From positions 124,001 through 188,000 of the forward strand of contig JAFDIV010000007.1 in NCBI GenBank assembly GCA_019307815.1: 64,000 nt of DNA. Direction: 5' to 3'. The notes under the pieces are model-generated. The model saw only the letters and a program-made list of their open reading frames with translations. It searched no databases and had not been told where the DNA came from. The translations under genes and the position numbers were made by a program. This document shows, in pieces, positions 29,072 through 38,540 of this stretch (positions are counted from its first letter, which is position 1; each line of letters opens with the position of its first letter). Origin of the DNA: Deltaproteobacteria bacterium. GTDB lineage: Bacteria > Desulfobacterota > DSM-4660 > Desulfatiglandales > Desulfatiglandaceae.

Positions 29072-29526
29072 TTTGATTCACCTGTGTATATGATATAGCC
29101 AATGCTCAATCATAAATAAAAAGGCTATGAATTAAAGTGGTCAGAAACCAGCTCACGCCTATCTTCTTTGCTCCTTCTTTCTGACCCTTGAAGCTAAACG
29201 CTGAATACCCATCTAAAAATTTCAGTTTACAAATCGAACTTAACATTAAAGAACTTTTGCTTTCAAAAATCAAGAACTCTCAACCACAAAGGCACGCCAC
29301 CTTTACAGTTTACTCCGCTCGTATCCAAAGTCGATATTTACCAGGGCAACAGGTATTCTCCAAAGCGACTAAACTTTCAAATTTCTCACTTCGCCTGCCC
29401 GCCATAACTGTACCGCACAATCCCACCACCCTGTCTACTGCAAGCAGGCTCCAAATGACGTTTAAGCCAAAATCAGAGTTTCGACATGGCCTCAAGGGAA
29501 GAAGTAAAATAATATACAGATAAGCA
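29072..29526. other. Gene-free stretch upstream of secA with a dispersed repeat copy
   Basis: No convincing gene. At 29342-29367 is CAGGGCAACAGGTATTCTCC followed by AAAGCG. It is related to the repeat at 25927 (same 12-base core and same AAAGCG end) and nearly identical over 19 bases to 15565-15583. The secA promoter should lie near 29080-29200 but was not defined. Confidence 0.5.
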
Positions 29527-30435
29527 CTAATTGAGGATGTAGCGGAGGGGATTTACCGGAACACCATTTAGCAGCACCTCATAGTGAAGGTGAGGCCCTG
29601 TTGATCGGCCCGTATTTCCCACGAGGGCAATCGTCTCACCCCGCTTTACATATTGTCCTCTTCTCACCAGCACCTTATGCAAATGGGCATACCGCGTGAC
29701 AATGCCGTGTCCGTGGCTTATAGTCAGTATTCTACCATAGCCACGGTCCCACGCGATTCTTGTTACAATACCATTTGCAGGGGCCACAATTGGGGCCTTT
29801 ATCCTTGTGGAAATATCAATGCCTTTATGAAATTCCCGCTGACCAGTAAACGGCGAGGTCCGATATCCAAACCCTGAACTGAGCCACCCTCTAGTAGGCC
29901 AAATGGAAGGAGTGGAGGCCAAGAGCATCTTCTGATTTTCCAAGAATTTATCGAGCTCGGCCTTTTCTTGTTTGCCCATGGCAATTTCCGCATCCAAGTC
30001 ATCGAGCGCATTATACATGGCCCGCACCAGCCCTTTTTCATCTTTGGCACCTGTATTGGCCAAGGCAAGCAATGTCTGATCTGAGCCCCCTCTCGCGTTC
30101 TTGTCTCCCGGGTCTTCGGCTGTCTCCAGGTTCACCATCACCTTTAACCGGCGATCGAACTCCTTCAGCTCACACATCTTTTGATTGATCTCCTCGATAC
30201 GCTTGGCCAAATGGAGAAACTGCTGTCTGTGGTGGGCGTTCTCTTTTTGGAGCCGCTCCAAAATAGGTACTTTTGCCTTTAGGGAAAGGTAGGTAAACCC
30301 ACTCCATAAAGCAGCTATCACAGAAGCCGAAAACAGTAGGATGGAAAAAAAGGCCAACAACCGAGGTATCCGGAATTGTCTTACCTTCCGCCCTTTTTCC
30401 GGTACCACGATTATGGTGAGTTTCTTTAGCGCCAT
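29527..30435 (-). CDS. M23-family peptidoglycan peptidase with N-terminal membrane anchor
   Basis: A roughly 302-residue protein. Near the N-terminus is one transmembrane helix (LLAFFSILLFSASVIAALW), then a coiled-coil stretch (about residues 55-170) and a C-terminal M23 LytM domain. The zinc ligands are visible in FHKGIDIS and in TGPHLHYEV, with YAHLHK between. It should act in the periplasm on peptide crosslinks, or serve as an envelope factor. An in-frame TTG at 30471 would add 12 residues; the ATG at 30435 gives a better N-terminus. It lies downstream of uvrC on the same strand, 263 bases apart. Confidence 0.88.
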   Translation of the reverse strand: MALKKLTIIVVPEKGRKVRQFRIPRLLAFFSILLFSASVIAALWSGFTYLSLKAKVPILERLQKENAHHRQQFLHLAKRIEEINQKMCELKEFDRRLKVMVNLETAEDPGDKNARGGSDQTLLALANTGAKDEKGLVRAMYNALDDLDAEIAMGKQEKAELDKFLENQKMLLASTPSIWPTRGWLSSGFGYRTSPFTGQREFHKGIDISTRIKAPIVAPANGIVTRIAWDRGYGRILTISHGHGIVTRYAHLHKVLVRRGQYVKRGETIALVGNTGRSTGPHLHYEVLLNGVPVNPLRYILN

Positions 30436-30734
30436 GGGGAAGTCCTGATTTAGTCGCTGTTTCTTAAACAATTTAACCTAAATTCTGCAAATTTTGGGCC
30501 ATCTCTTACGTCTCTCGCTAGGTCAGAAATTTCCTGTGAAGGGCGTATTCGTTTTATCGTGTTATTTCGTATAATTAGACGCTATTGGATAGGAATACCA
30601 CTTGATGGCCTGCCTATCATAAATTCCCTTCCCTGTCAACCTCCATAAGTTCCATATACTCATTAAGATACAATGGCCACTACCATTAGATAGTGCTCAT
30701 CCAGAGATGGATACCAATTTGTTTTTCGGTCGCC

Positions 30735-32600
30735 CTAGGTATTTTCTTTAAAAAAGTGTACGATCTGTTGAGCCACAGGCCGAGTGATACCTTCTACTTT
30801 TACCAAATCTTGTTCTGTGGCCCTTTTAATATCTTGGAGGGATTTGAAATGGCTAAGCAGGCTCTTTGCCCTCTTTTCTCCCACACCAGGTATTTCTCCA
30901 AGAATGGATGCGGTCAGACCTTTTTCCCTGAGCTTCCTGTGATACCCGATTGCCCTGCGGTGGGCCTCGTCTCGAATGCGCATTAGGAAGAGGAGCACAG
31001 GATCATGGGGGGAAAGAACGATCGGCTCATTTGTGTGGGAAGTGTATACTTTATCAGACGGCTCTCCTTTTCGCACATTGGCCTTTGCCAAGGCCACTAC
31101 CTCTGGTCTATCCTCTCCCTCATAACAGTCTAACACCCTTTTTACGGCACTCAGTTGACCCCTTCCTCCATCGATTAGAAATAGATCAGGCAACCTCCCT
31201 TGGGATAGCCGCCTTGTAGTCAGTTCGGCCAACATACCATAGTCGTCGATTCCGCTTATGGTCCTTATCCTGTAATTTCTATATCCAGACCTCTCAGGCT
31301 TTCCATCCACGAATGACACAATAGTGCCAACAGCCAAGTCTCCTTGGAAGTTAGATATGTCAAGCGCCTCAATGGAGCGAGGGAGCCTTTTCAGCCCGAG
31401 TACACCCTGAGCCCTTTCGATGATGTCTGTCTCACCTTTTGCCTCTCTCAGGTTCAACAGGTTTTCTGCGTTGGATACGGCCATGTGAACCAGTTTCAAC
31501 TTTTCCCCTCTTTTGGGAAACCTAAGCTCAACTTTCTTGCCGGCCATTTCAGCAAGCCACTCTTGGATAGCATGAACATCCTCCACCGGCTCAGATATCA
31601 AAACTTCCTGGGGAACAAAGCCTTCCCTGAAATAATACTGCTTTAAAAAGGCCTCCATCACCTCTGAGGGGCTCTCGCCCTTGGCGCGAAAAGAATAGTC
31701 CCTGCTGCTGATCAGATAACCATTTCTTATGGAAAGGACCACAAGCTGATAAAATCCGTCTCGTCCCGCCAAACCGATGACGTCTTGATTTTCCATTCGT
31801 GTAGACACCACATGCTGGCGTTCCACCGTTCTTTCAATGGCCTGTATCTGATCTCGGATCCTGGCCGCCTTTTCAAACTCCAGGGCCTCAGCAGCCTCTT
31901 TCATTTTCCCTTCTAGTCCCTTGATCAACTCTCGGTTCCGTCCTTCAAGAAAAAGTATGACCTGCTCCACAACCTCTTTGTACTCGATGGAAGCCACTTT
32001 TCCTGAACAAGGGGCGAGACACCTTCCCATCTGGTAGTTTAAACAGGGCCTAGGCCGTATTTTTACCTCTTTGCCTTTGCATTTGCGGAGTTGAAAGACC
32101 TTGTCAATCACCTTCAAAGTATCCCGTACGGCCTTTGCAGAGGAAAACGGCCCAAAATATCTGGCCCCGTCCCTTTTTATTCTCCGTGCTATGGAAAGCC
32201 GAGGAAAATCATCCTGCACGGACAGTCGGAGACAAGGATACTGGCTGTCGTCACGAAGCACAATATTATACCGGGGCAGGTACTTTTTGATGAGAGTGCT
32301 CTCCAGGATCAGGGCCTCTTTCTCACTAGAGGTTAGGACAAAATCTAGCCCCTTTGCCTTCTTCATCATCAGGAAGGTCTTATGGGGAAGATCCTTGGCC
32401 GGCCTGAGATAGGATGCCACCCTTTTGCGAAGACTCTTTGCCTTTCCCACATAGAGGACCTGTCCCGAGTCGTCTTTGAAAAGATAGACACCAGGGCCTG
32501 GAGGAAGGAGCTCTGTCAAACCCTTAAAACTCAGATCGTATTGATAAGGAGGGGATTTTTCCATCTGGCTACGTTTCGCCCCGGCATCGGCCTGGTCCAT
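30735..32600 (-). CDS. uvrC: UvrABC excinuclease subunit C
   Basis: Makes both incisions in nucleotide excision repair. The GIY-YIG domain is at residues 30-110 (GPGVYLFKDDSGQVLYVGKAKSLRKR), followed by a cysteine region (CKGKEVKIRPRPCLNYQMGRC), the UVR motif (AAEALEFEKAARIRDQI), the RNase H-like domain (ALDISNFQG, LFLIDGGRGQL) and the C-terminal helix-hairpin-helix pair (IPGVGEKRAKSLL, VEGITRPVAQQIV). At 621 residues it is complete. The N-terminus is about 15-20 residues longer than usual, so a later start is possible. Confidence 0.96.
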   Translation of the reverse strand: MDQADAGAKRSQMEKSPPYQYDLSFKGLTELLPPGPGVYLFKDDSGQVLYVGKAKSLRKRVASYLRPAKDLPHKTFLMMKKAKGLDFVLTSSEKEALILESTLIKKYLPRYNIVLRDDSQYPCLRLSVQDDFPRLSIARRIKRDGARYFGPFSSAKAVRDTLKVIDKVFQLRKCKGKEVKIRPRPCLNYQMGRCLAPCSGKVASIEYKEVVEQVILFLEGRNRELIKGLEGKMKEAAEALEFEKAARIRDQIQAIERTVERQHVVSTRMENQDVIGLAGRDGFYQLVVLSIRNGYLISSRDYSFRAKGESPSEVMEAFLKQYYFREGFVPQEVLISEPVEDVHAIQEWLAEMAGKKVELRFPKRGEKLKLVHMAVSNAENLLNLREAKGETDIIERAQGVLGLKRLPRSIEALDISNFQGDLAVGTIVSFVDGKPERSGYRNYRIRTISGIDDYGMLAELTTRRLSQGRLPDLFLIDGGRGQLSAVKRVLDCYEGEDRPEVVALAKANVRKGEPSDKVYTSHTNEPIVLSPHDPVLLFLMRIRDEAHRRAIGYHRKLREKGLTASILGEIPGVGEKRAKSLLSHFKSLQDIKRATEQDLVKVEGITRPVAQQIVHFFKENT

Positions 32601-32660
32601 ATCTGTTGCATAATATCAAGGTAAATGATAGGAATAGGCCCAGTCAAGGTGATTATGGTC

Positions 32661-33662
32661 ATGTGTTGTTACTCTAATAAGACAATAGACATTGGGAATT
32701 TCATTTCCTTTTTTGCTATTCTGGCCATGGTAGTCGGGCTGGGAGGATGCACCACAGCCCGTCACCCCATCATGCCCATGGCCAAGATTGAAGGAGTCAA
32801 AAGGCCCTTTTTTGCTGGGCAAATCATAAGGCCAAAACCTGGAGACACCATTACTTACGAGCAACTGATCAACCAACTAAAAGGAATGAATGTAATTTTT
32901 ATTGGGGAGGTTCATGATAACCCTGATCACCATTTGATTCAGGTTCAAATCCTGCAATCCCTGCTGACAAAATGGGGGCCTTTTACCTTAGCAATGGAAT
33001 GTCTCCCTGCAAAGCTTCAACCTGTGCTGGACAACTACCTCCAGGGAAATATCTCGGAGCAACAATTTTTGCGACAGGTGAATTGGCAAAAGATATGGGG
33101 CTTTGATTATCATTTTTACAGGCCCCTGTTCCAGATTCAAAAAAGGACCGGAGGCAGAATTGTGGCTATCAATGCCCCTCAAGACCTGATCAAAAAAGTA
33201 GCTACAAAAGGAATTAACGCCCTTAGTCCTGCAGACCGGGCATTGCTTCCCAAGGACATGGATTTTATCAACGAGGCCCATAGGAAATTCGTCCACCGTG
33301 CCTATGAATCCCGTGCCCACAGAGGCTTTAAACGATTCGATTACTTTTACCAGGCCCAATGCGTTTGGGAAGAGACCATGGCGGAAAATATTGCCCGCTT
33401 GATCAAGGGAGACAATAAAAAAGTGGTGGTGATATCAGGCAATGGGCATATCATACACAGGTTTGGGATTCCTCAGCGGCTCACCCGTAGGCGTCCTGTA
33501 CGTACGGCCACCCTAGTTCCCTATCCTGTGAACAGGGCCGTCACTCTTAAACAGGACACCGCAGACTTTGTCTGGCTTACGGGACGATACCTGCACCTAA
33601 AACACAGGCACAGGCCAAATATCAAGAACGAAAAAGCCACGGCAACCTTGCCCGTGACATGA
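32661..33662 (+). CDS. ChaN-family lipoprotein
   Basis: About 333 residues. The N-terminus is a lipoprotein signal (hydrophobic FISFFAILAMVV followed by the lipobox GLGGC), so it is a membrane-anchored envelope protein. The rest is of the ChaN/Tiki-like family, with the conserved FIGEVHDNPDHH segment, TLAMECLP and, near the end, VVISGNGHIIHRFG. Family members bind haem or act as metal-dependent proteases; the role here is not known. The frame opens at 32625, but AAGGTG lies 9 bases before ATG 32661, which also gives a normal signal peptide. It diverges from uvrC. Confidence 0.82.
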   Translation: MCCYSNKTIDIGNFISFFAILAMVVGLGGCTTARHPIMPMAKIEGVKRPFFAGQIIRPKPGDTITYEQLINQLKGMNVIFIGEVHDNPDHHLIQVQILQSLLTKWGPFTLAMECLPAKLQPVLDNYLQGNISEQQFLRQVNWQKIWGFDYHFYRPLFQIQKRTGGRIVAINAPQDLIKKVATKGINALSPADRALLPKDMDFINEAHRKFVHRAYESRAHRGFKRFDYFYQAQCVWEETMAENIARLIKGDNKKVVVISGNGHIIHRFGIPQRLTRRRPVRTATLVPYPVNRAVTLKQDTADFVWLTGRYLHLKHRHRPNIKNEKATATLPVT

Positions 33663-33695
33663 GTTTAATAAATCATGTTAAGGAGTAAATAGAAC

Positions 33696-34211
33696 GTGCA
33701 TCACCATGATCCGGAATTTCATTTCTGCCCTGTTTGCGGGGGGAAGCTGGAATCAAAACTTCTGAGGGGAAGGGAACCTAAAAGACTAGTCTGTCCCCAG
33801 TGCGAGTTCGTGTTTTACTTGGATCCCAAAGTGGTGGCCTGTGCCATTGTTGAGATGGAAGGCGGTCTAGTGCTGGTCCGCAGGTCCATCGAGCCCCAGA
33901 AGGGCAAATGGGTCATGCCCGGAGGGTATGTGGACCGAGGAGAAGAAGTTCCTACTGCGGCCATTAGGGAAACCCAGGAGGAATGTGGCCTTTCCATCAA
34001 GATTGTACGTCTCCTTGGTGTCTATTCTTATCAAGGGAAACTACAGGTTGTGGTGGTATACCTTGCTGAACCCTTGGATGGCACCTTTCAACCAGGTGAA
34101 GAAACCTCAGAGGTCAGGGTCTTCAGTCCAGCGGAAATCCCATGGGAGGATCTTGCCTTTCAAAGCACCATTGATGCGCTGAAAGATTACTGTAGAATGA
34201 AGGAGGACTAA
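33696..34211 (+). CDS. NUDIX hydrolase with N-terminal zinc ribbon
   Basis: 171 residues. An N-terminal zinc ribbon (CPVCGGKL and CPQCEFVFY, residues 11-45) is followed by a NUDIX domain whose box GGYVDRGEEVPTAAIRETQEECGL fits GX5EX7REUXEEXGU except for small variation. The zinc ribbon recalls NudC-like or ADP-ribose-type NUDIX enzymes, but the substrate cannot be told. The start is GTG with AAGGAG upstream. The stop is directly followed by the hisD ATG, so the two are co-translated. Confidence 0.88.
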   Translation: MHHHDPEFHFCPVCGGKLESKLLRGREPKRLVCPQCEFVFYLDPKVVACAIVEMEGGLVLVRRSIEPQKGKWVMPGGYVDRGEEVPTAAIRETQEECGLSIKIVRLLGVYSYQGKLQVVVVYLAEPLDGTFQPGEETSEVRVFSPAEIPWEDLAFQSTIDALKDYCRMKED

Positions 34212-35504
34212 ATGAAAATCGAACCAGTAAGAATTGATGCACTGAGCAAAGACCAAAGAAAGACCATTATGGAGCGATCCATGGAAGACATCTCCTCAAT
34301 CTATGAGGATGTGCGAAGGATTGTCCAAGACATCCGGCAACGGGGAGATGCGGTCGCTCTGGAACATTATAAAAAACATAAATCAGATATTGGCCCCTCG
34401 GATCTAGAAGTAACCAGGGAAGAAATACAAGAGGCCTACCAGCAAGTGGATCCAAAGGTGGTAGAGTACCTGAAAATTGCAGCAAGAAACATCACCAAGT
34501 TTCATAGCGCACAATTGGAGCGTGAAATGTGGTCCATTGAGGTCTCAGAGGGGATTCTTGCAGGCCGGATCACTCGGGCCATGGACATTGTGGGATGTTA
34601 CATTCCAGGGGGAACCGCGGCCTATCCCAGCTCTATTCTAATGACCGTGCTGCCCGCGCGTGTGGCGGGTGTAGGAGAGATCGTGGCCGTAACCCCACCC
34701 CTTAAGGGTATGAAGGCAAATCCGGCCACGTTGGTGGCGGCGGATATTGCTGGCTGCGATAGGATCTTCAAGGTGGGAGGACCTTGGGGGGTGGCAGGCC
34801 TGGCTTATGGTACTGAGACTATGCCCAAGGTAGATAAGATCGTGGGACCGGGCAACAAGTACGTGACCGCAGCCAAGATGCTTGTCTATGGTATTGTGGA
34901 CATCGACTCACCCGCTGGGCCCAGTGAGGCCCTGATTCTGGCAGATGAGACCGGGGATCCTGAGCTTATTGCCATTGATTTTCTCTCTCAAATCGAACAT
35001 GACCCGGATTCGGCCGCTGTGTTGGTGACCACATCAGAAGAACTGGCCCAAAAGGTATGCCAGATCATCACCAGGGAGTTTGATGCCTTGGGCCGAAAAG
35101 AAATCCTGGAATCCTCTCTTTCCAAGCACTCCTACGTCTTGATAGCCAGGGATATGGACCAGGCCATCGAATTCACCAATGAGTATGCTACAGAGCACCT
35201 GGAAATCATGACCAAAGATCCATTCGTGACCTTGAACCGGATCAGGCACGCAGGGTCCATATTCATGGGGCCTTACGCCCCAGTGCCAGTGGGGGATTAT
35301 GCATCCGGGACCAATCATGTCCTTCCTACAGGTCAATGTGCTAGGATGTTCTCCGGTCTTTCGGTGGATGACTTTATCAAGAAGCCCACATTTCAGTATT
35401 TGAGCAAAGAAGGGCTTGAAAGCCTCAAGGACGTGGTCATCACTCTGGCTGAAGCAGAGGGACTCCCCTTGCACGCAAGGGCCATAAAAGCTCGCTTTCA
35501 GTAA
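34212..35504 (+). CDS. hisD: Histidinol dehydrogenase
   Basis: Oxidises histidinol to histidine in two NAD-dependent steps. Key segments: CYIPGGTAAYPSS, VGPGNKYVTAAK, DSPAGPSEALILAD, the zinc-binding SQIEHDPDS and EYATEHLEI, and VGDYASGTNHVLPT. At 430 residues it is full length. Other his genes are not nearby, as is usual when the pathway is scattered. A paralogue acting on a related amino alcohol cannot be excluded. It abuts the NUDIX gene. Confidence 0.93.
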   Translation: MKIEPVRIDALSKDQRKTIMERSMEDISSIYEDVRRIVQDIRQRGDAVALEHYKKHKSDIGPSDLEVTREEIQEAYQQVDPKVVEYLKIAARNITKFHSAQLEREMWSIEVSEGILAGRITRAMDIVGCYIPGGTAAYPSSILMTVLPARVAGVGEIVAVTPPLKGMKANPATLVAADIAGCDRIFKVGGPWGVAGLAYGTETMPKVDKIVGPGNKYVTAAKMLVYGIVDIDSPAGPSEALILADETGDPELIAIDFLSQIEHDPDSAAVLVTTSEELAQKVCQIITREFDALGRKEILESSLSKHSYVLIARDMDQAIEFTNEYATEHLEIMTKDPFVTLNRIRHAGSIFMGPYAPVPVGDYASGTNHVLPTGQCARMFSGLSVDDFIKKPTFQYLSKEGLESLKDVVITLAEAEGLPLHARAIKARFQ

Positions 35505-35665
35505 ACGGAAGACAGAGGGACTTGATTCCAGCAAGAAACGATGCTAAAGACAGTGCCCAACGCCGAGGCGACTCTAGATGGAGACTTCGACCTGGTGAAA
35601 GAAATCGAAGATAGAGCCAGGGTATTATGCAGATCAACCGAAATTGAACAAGGAGGTAAAATAAC

Positions 35666-36106
35666 ATGGCTGACATCAAGGGATACAACATGCCGGATGA
35701 GCTTTACTATCATGAGGAACATAGCTGGGCCAGAGTTGACGGTAGCAGGGTAACCGTGGGTATGACCGACTTTTTCCAGAAAGAGGCCGGTGATATCGTA
35801 TTTGTGGACCTTCCCGAGGAAGAGGAAGAAGTGGAACAAGGAGAGGTCTGCGGCAAGATCCAGTCCCGTAAATGGATCGGAAAGCTGGTGGCCCCTGTTT
35901 CTGGTGAAATTGTGGAGATCAACGAGGATCTTGAAGACGATACCAGCCTGATCAATACGGACCCTTATGGTAAGGGATGGATACTTGTGATCGAGGCCAG
36001 CGACTTGGACCCTGAATTGGGAAACCTGATCCATGGTGTGGACGCGGTGACCGAGTTCATCGAACGCGAAATCCAAAAGGCGGAAGAGGAAAAGGCAAAG
36101 GCGTAA
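35666..36106 (+). CDS. gcvH: GcvH-like lipoyl carrier protein
   Basis: 146 residues. The lipoyl-carrier fold is clear: YYHEEHSWARVDGSRVTVGM, then GDIVFVDLPEEEEEVEQGE, then the lipoylation hairpin with KIQSRKWIGKL (Lys after SR is the expected lipoyl site) and APVSGEIVEIN. The usual glycine-cleavage genes (gcvT, gcvP) are not next to it; an LplA-like ligase and a radical SAM protein are. It may therefore be a stand-alone lipoate-binding protein, as in sulfur-metabolism (sHdr/LbpA) or other anaerobic systems, rather than a classic H protein. AAGGAGG lies ahead of the ATG. Confidence 0.85.
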   Translation: MADIKGYNMPDELYYHEEHSWARVDGSRVTVGMTDFFQKEAGDIVFVDLPEEEEEVEQGEVCGKIQSRKWIGKLVAPVSGEIVEINEDLEDDTSLINTDPYGKGWILVIEASDLDPELGNLIHGVDAVTEFIEREIQKAEEEKAKA

Positions 36107-36110
36107 TAAA

Positions 36111-36191
36111 AGCCCTCAGCGGTCAGCTATCAGCCGTGAATTCGCCGTATGTGTTAATTTTTGATAAAATTGTGCTGATCGCTGAGGGGCT
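36111..36191. repeat. Inverted repeat between the GcvH-like and lplA-like genes
   Basis: AGCCCTCAGCGGTCAGC (36111-36127) is mirrored by GCTGATCGCTGAGGGGCT (36174-36191) with one mismatch and one extra base, spaced by 46 bases. The same CAGC(T/G) wording occurs near 13800 and 25850. It contributes the ribosome-site region of the lplA-like gene. Confidence 0.6.
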
Positions 36192-36200
36192 GAAAGCTGA

Positions 36201-37280
36201 ATGCTTAAAAATATGCGTGAGAACTGGCGACTATTCAAGGAGACGACTCGGTCCCTTTCCACTGCCGAGGGATTGGCAATAGACGACACCCTCCCCTGGT
36301 CTGTTTCCAACTTGGGGTCTCCTCCTATTTTACACTTGTACACATTTGTCCCCTCGGTGATCGTGGGCAAGTACCAGGACATTGAAGCGGCCCTTAAGCT
36401 GGACCGATGCAAGGCGCGGGGAATCGAGTATAACAGGCGAAGCACTGGTGGAGGGACGGTCATCATGGGGCCTGACATCGTGGCCCTGGGATTTGGCATC
36501 AATGTGGACCACCCGGGTTTGAAAAGCGGCGTGGGCGGCGTATTTGAATCCCTCAGCCGCGTGCTCATTGGAGCCCTGAAAAAGGTAGGCATAAAGGCAG
36601 CCTTCAGGCCCAAGAATGATCTGGAAGTTCATGGGAAAAAGATAGCAGGCCTTTCGGCAGCCGCAGAATCGGGTAAGGCACTGCTGTTTCACACCAGTCT
36701 TTTGGTGGATTTTGACGTGGAGCTCATGATTGACATCATGAACACTCCTCTTATCAAACTCCAAGACAAAGGGTACAACTGCTTCAGCCAGAGGATGACC
36801 ACTACTAGATGGGAACTGGGCCGGGATTTGCCTGTAACTGAGATGATGAATGCCATACAGGAGGCCTTTGAGGAATACTTTGGCATTCGTTTTGTGGAGG
36901 ATGCCCCAGCACCACAAGAGCAGAGAAAGATACGAGAATTCATTGACACAAGGTACACCCAGCGCGACTGGATCTTTTCCCATAAGCACCCCAGGGCCCG
37001 TATGGGCATTGGCCAGATCAAGACAAAAGGAGGGCTACTGGAGATTTACCTCTCATTGTCAGGAGGGTCCATTGAAAATGTGGTCATTACGGGCGATTTT
37101 TTTTCCACCACGGAAAACATCCAGCGGTTAGAAAATGCCTTAAAATGGACATCGGCAAGGCGAGAAATGATAGAAAAGAATCTGGCCAGCGTATGGCAGG
37201 ATGACATGATTTACGGAGTAGACGTACCAACCTTGACCACTGCGATCCTCAAGGCCAAGGAAAATCAGGTAAGGCTTTAA
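36201..37280 (+). CDS. lplA: Lipoate-protein ligase A family protein
   Basis: 359 residues of the LplA/LipB-type biotin/lipoate ligase fold. The ligase core has PSVIVGKYQD, the glycine-rich YNRRSTGGGTVIMGPDIVALGF and the active-site NDLEVHGKKIAGLSA with the conserved Lys. From about residue 245 there is a C-terminal accessory domain (QRDWIFSH, GIGQIKTKGGLLEIYLSL) like the LplB/C-terminal domain of bipartite ligases. It should attach lipoate or octanoate to the GcvH-like protein encoded just upstream. A second Met at codon 5 is an alternative start. Confidence 0.88.
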   Translation: MLKNMRENWRLFKETTRSLSTAEGLAIDDTLPWSVSNLGSPPILHLYTFVPSVIVGKYQDIEAALKLDRCKARGIEYNRRSTGGGTVIMGPDIVALGFGINVDHPGLKSGVGGVFESLSRVLIGALKKVGIKAAFRPKNDLEVHGKKIAGLSAAAESGKALLFHTSLLVDFDVELMIDIMNTPLIKLQDKGYNCFSQRMTTTRWELGRDLPVTEMMNAIQEAFEEYFGIRFVEDAPAPQEQRKIREFIDTRYTQRDWIFSHKHPRARMGIGQIKTKGGLLEIYLSLSGGSIENVVITGDFFSTTENIQRLENALKWTSARREMIEKNLASVWQDDMIYGVDVPTLTTAILKAKENQVRL

Positions 37281-37300
37281 TACGGAGGGAACTACCCTTA

Positions 37301-38353
37301 ATGCATGAACAAGCTGTAAAGAGAAGTCCACAATACGCCAAGCTCAGTCATGCTTCAGCTATATCCCTAGGGCTGATGGGCGGCAGGATGTACAGGGGAG
37401 CCGTGAACAAATGTGTGAATCTCCTGGTGCACTATCCCGAGGGATGCGCCGCTAACTGCGCGTACTGTGGGCTCGCAAAGAAACGGCCCGGCTCGTACGA
37501 AGAAAAAAGCTTCATCCATGTTGAGTGGCCCATATACCACATGAGCGAAATCATAGAGGCCATAAACCAGGCACCATCTTATGTAAAACGAACGTGCATC
37601 TCCATGATAACAAACGGCAAGTGCCGCAAAGATACCATAACCATGACTCGCCAGCTAAAGGAAAAAACCAGCCTCCCCATTTCCATCCTCATAAGCCCTA
37701 CCATTCTGAAAGAAAATGATCTTTGGGAGATGAAAGAAGCAGGGGCTGATAAGATTGGAATAGCCATTGACCTTGCCACCCCCGAGCTTTTCGATCAATA
37801 CAGGGGCAAAGGGGTGAATGGACCTCACAAATGGGACACTTACTGGAAAGTACTTGCATGGGCTCTGAAAATCTTTGGCACGCCCAATGTAGGAGCTCAC
37901 CTTATGGTGGGAATGGGAGAAACCGAGGAGCAAATGGTTTCTCTGATGGATAAGCTTTGGAACATGGGAGTGGTCAGCCACCTCTTTTCTTTTTTCGCCG
38001 AAGAAGGCTCGAGGCTGGCAGACAGACCTCAGCCGCCTTGGCCTACCTATCTGAGAGTGCAACTGGCCCGATATCTCATAGAGGAAAATCTCAGCAAATA
38101 TAAAGAAATGGCCTTTGACCAAATGGGCCGTATTGTGGGTTTTGGCCTCTCCCGCAAAGAGTTGGACGAGATTATTGACCTTGGCAGGCCATTCATGACC
38201 ACAGGATGCCTGGGAGATGACGGCGAGGTTGCCTGCAACCGCCCCTTTGGAAACTGTCTCCCGGATGTCAAGCAATGGAACTACCCTTATCCACCGAATG
38301 AGGAAGAACTAGCCTTAATCCGCGAACACATTTTTACTTATCCCGAAATCTAG
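37301..38353 (+). CDS. Radical SAM protein of the lipoyl cluster (BioB/LipS-like)
   Basis: 350 residues. The SAM-binding cluster motif is CAANCAYC (CX3CX2C) near residue 48, in a BioB-like context: GAVNKCVNLLVHYPEG before it and GLAKKRPGSY after it. Further barrel elements are MITNGKCRKDTI, LISPTIL, DKIGIAIDLATPE and AHLMVGMGETEEQM. It follows the GcvH-like and LplA-like genes by 20 bases in the same direction. The neighbours suggest a sulfur-inserting role in lipoyl assembly, comparable to the LipS1/LipS2 type, though only one such protein is present here. A role as a biotin-synthase relative is the main alternative. Confidence 0.8.
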   Translation: MHEQAVKRSPQYAKLSHASAISLGLMGGRMYRGAVNKCVNLLVHYPEGCAANCAYCGLAKKRPGSYEEKSFIHVEWPIYHMSEIIEAINQAPSYVKRTCISMITNGKCRKDTITMTRQLKEKTSLPISILISPTILKENDLWEMKEAGADKIGIAIDLATPELFDQYRGKGVNGPHKWDTYWKVLAWALKIFGTPNVGAHLMVGMGETEEQMVSLMDKLWNMGVVSHLFSFFAEEGSRLADRPQPPWPTYLRVQLARYLIEENLSKYKEMAFDQMGRIVGFGLSRKELDEIIDLGRPFMTTGCLGDDGEVACNRPFGNCLPDVKQWNYPYPPNEEELALIREHIFTYPEI

Positions 38354-38540
38354 AAATTACTCATCTGGTTTGGATATTGTCGGAAAATCTCTTCCATCCG
38401 TCACTCCCGCCCCAGATTCCTAGAGGACAGCCTCAGCGGGAATCTATAATGTTGCGAAAAGACTAGATTCTCAAGACCTCCCTTCCAGGTTTTTCAACAG
38501 GCTCTTCACCACTTTTGTGTAGAAATCCATCAGCACGCTG

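Noticed and set aside
35541..35753. A 70-residue plus-strand frame overlapping the start of the GcvH-like gene
   Set aside because: It has no ribosome site, and its second half is read out of frame through the GcvH-like gene, whose own start has AAGGAGG.
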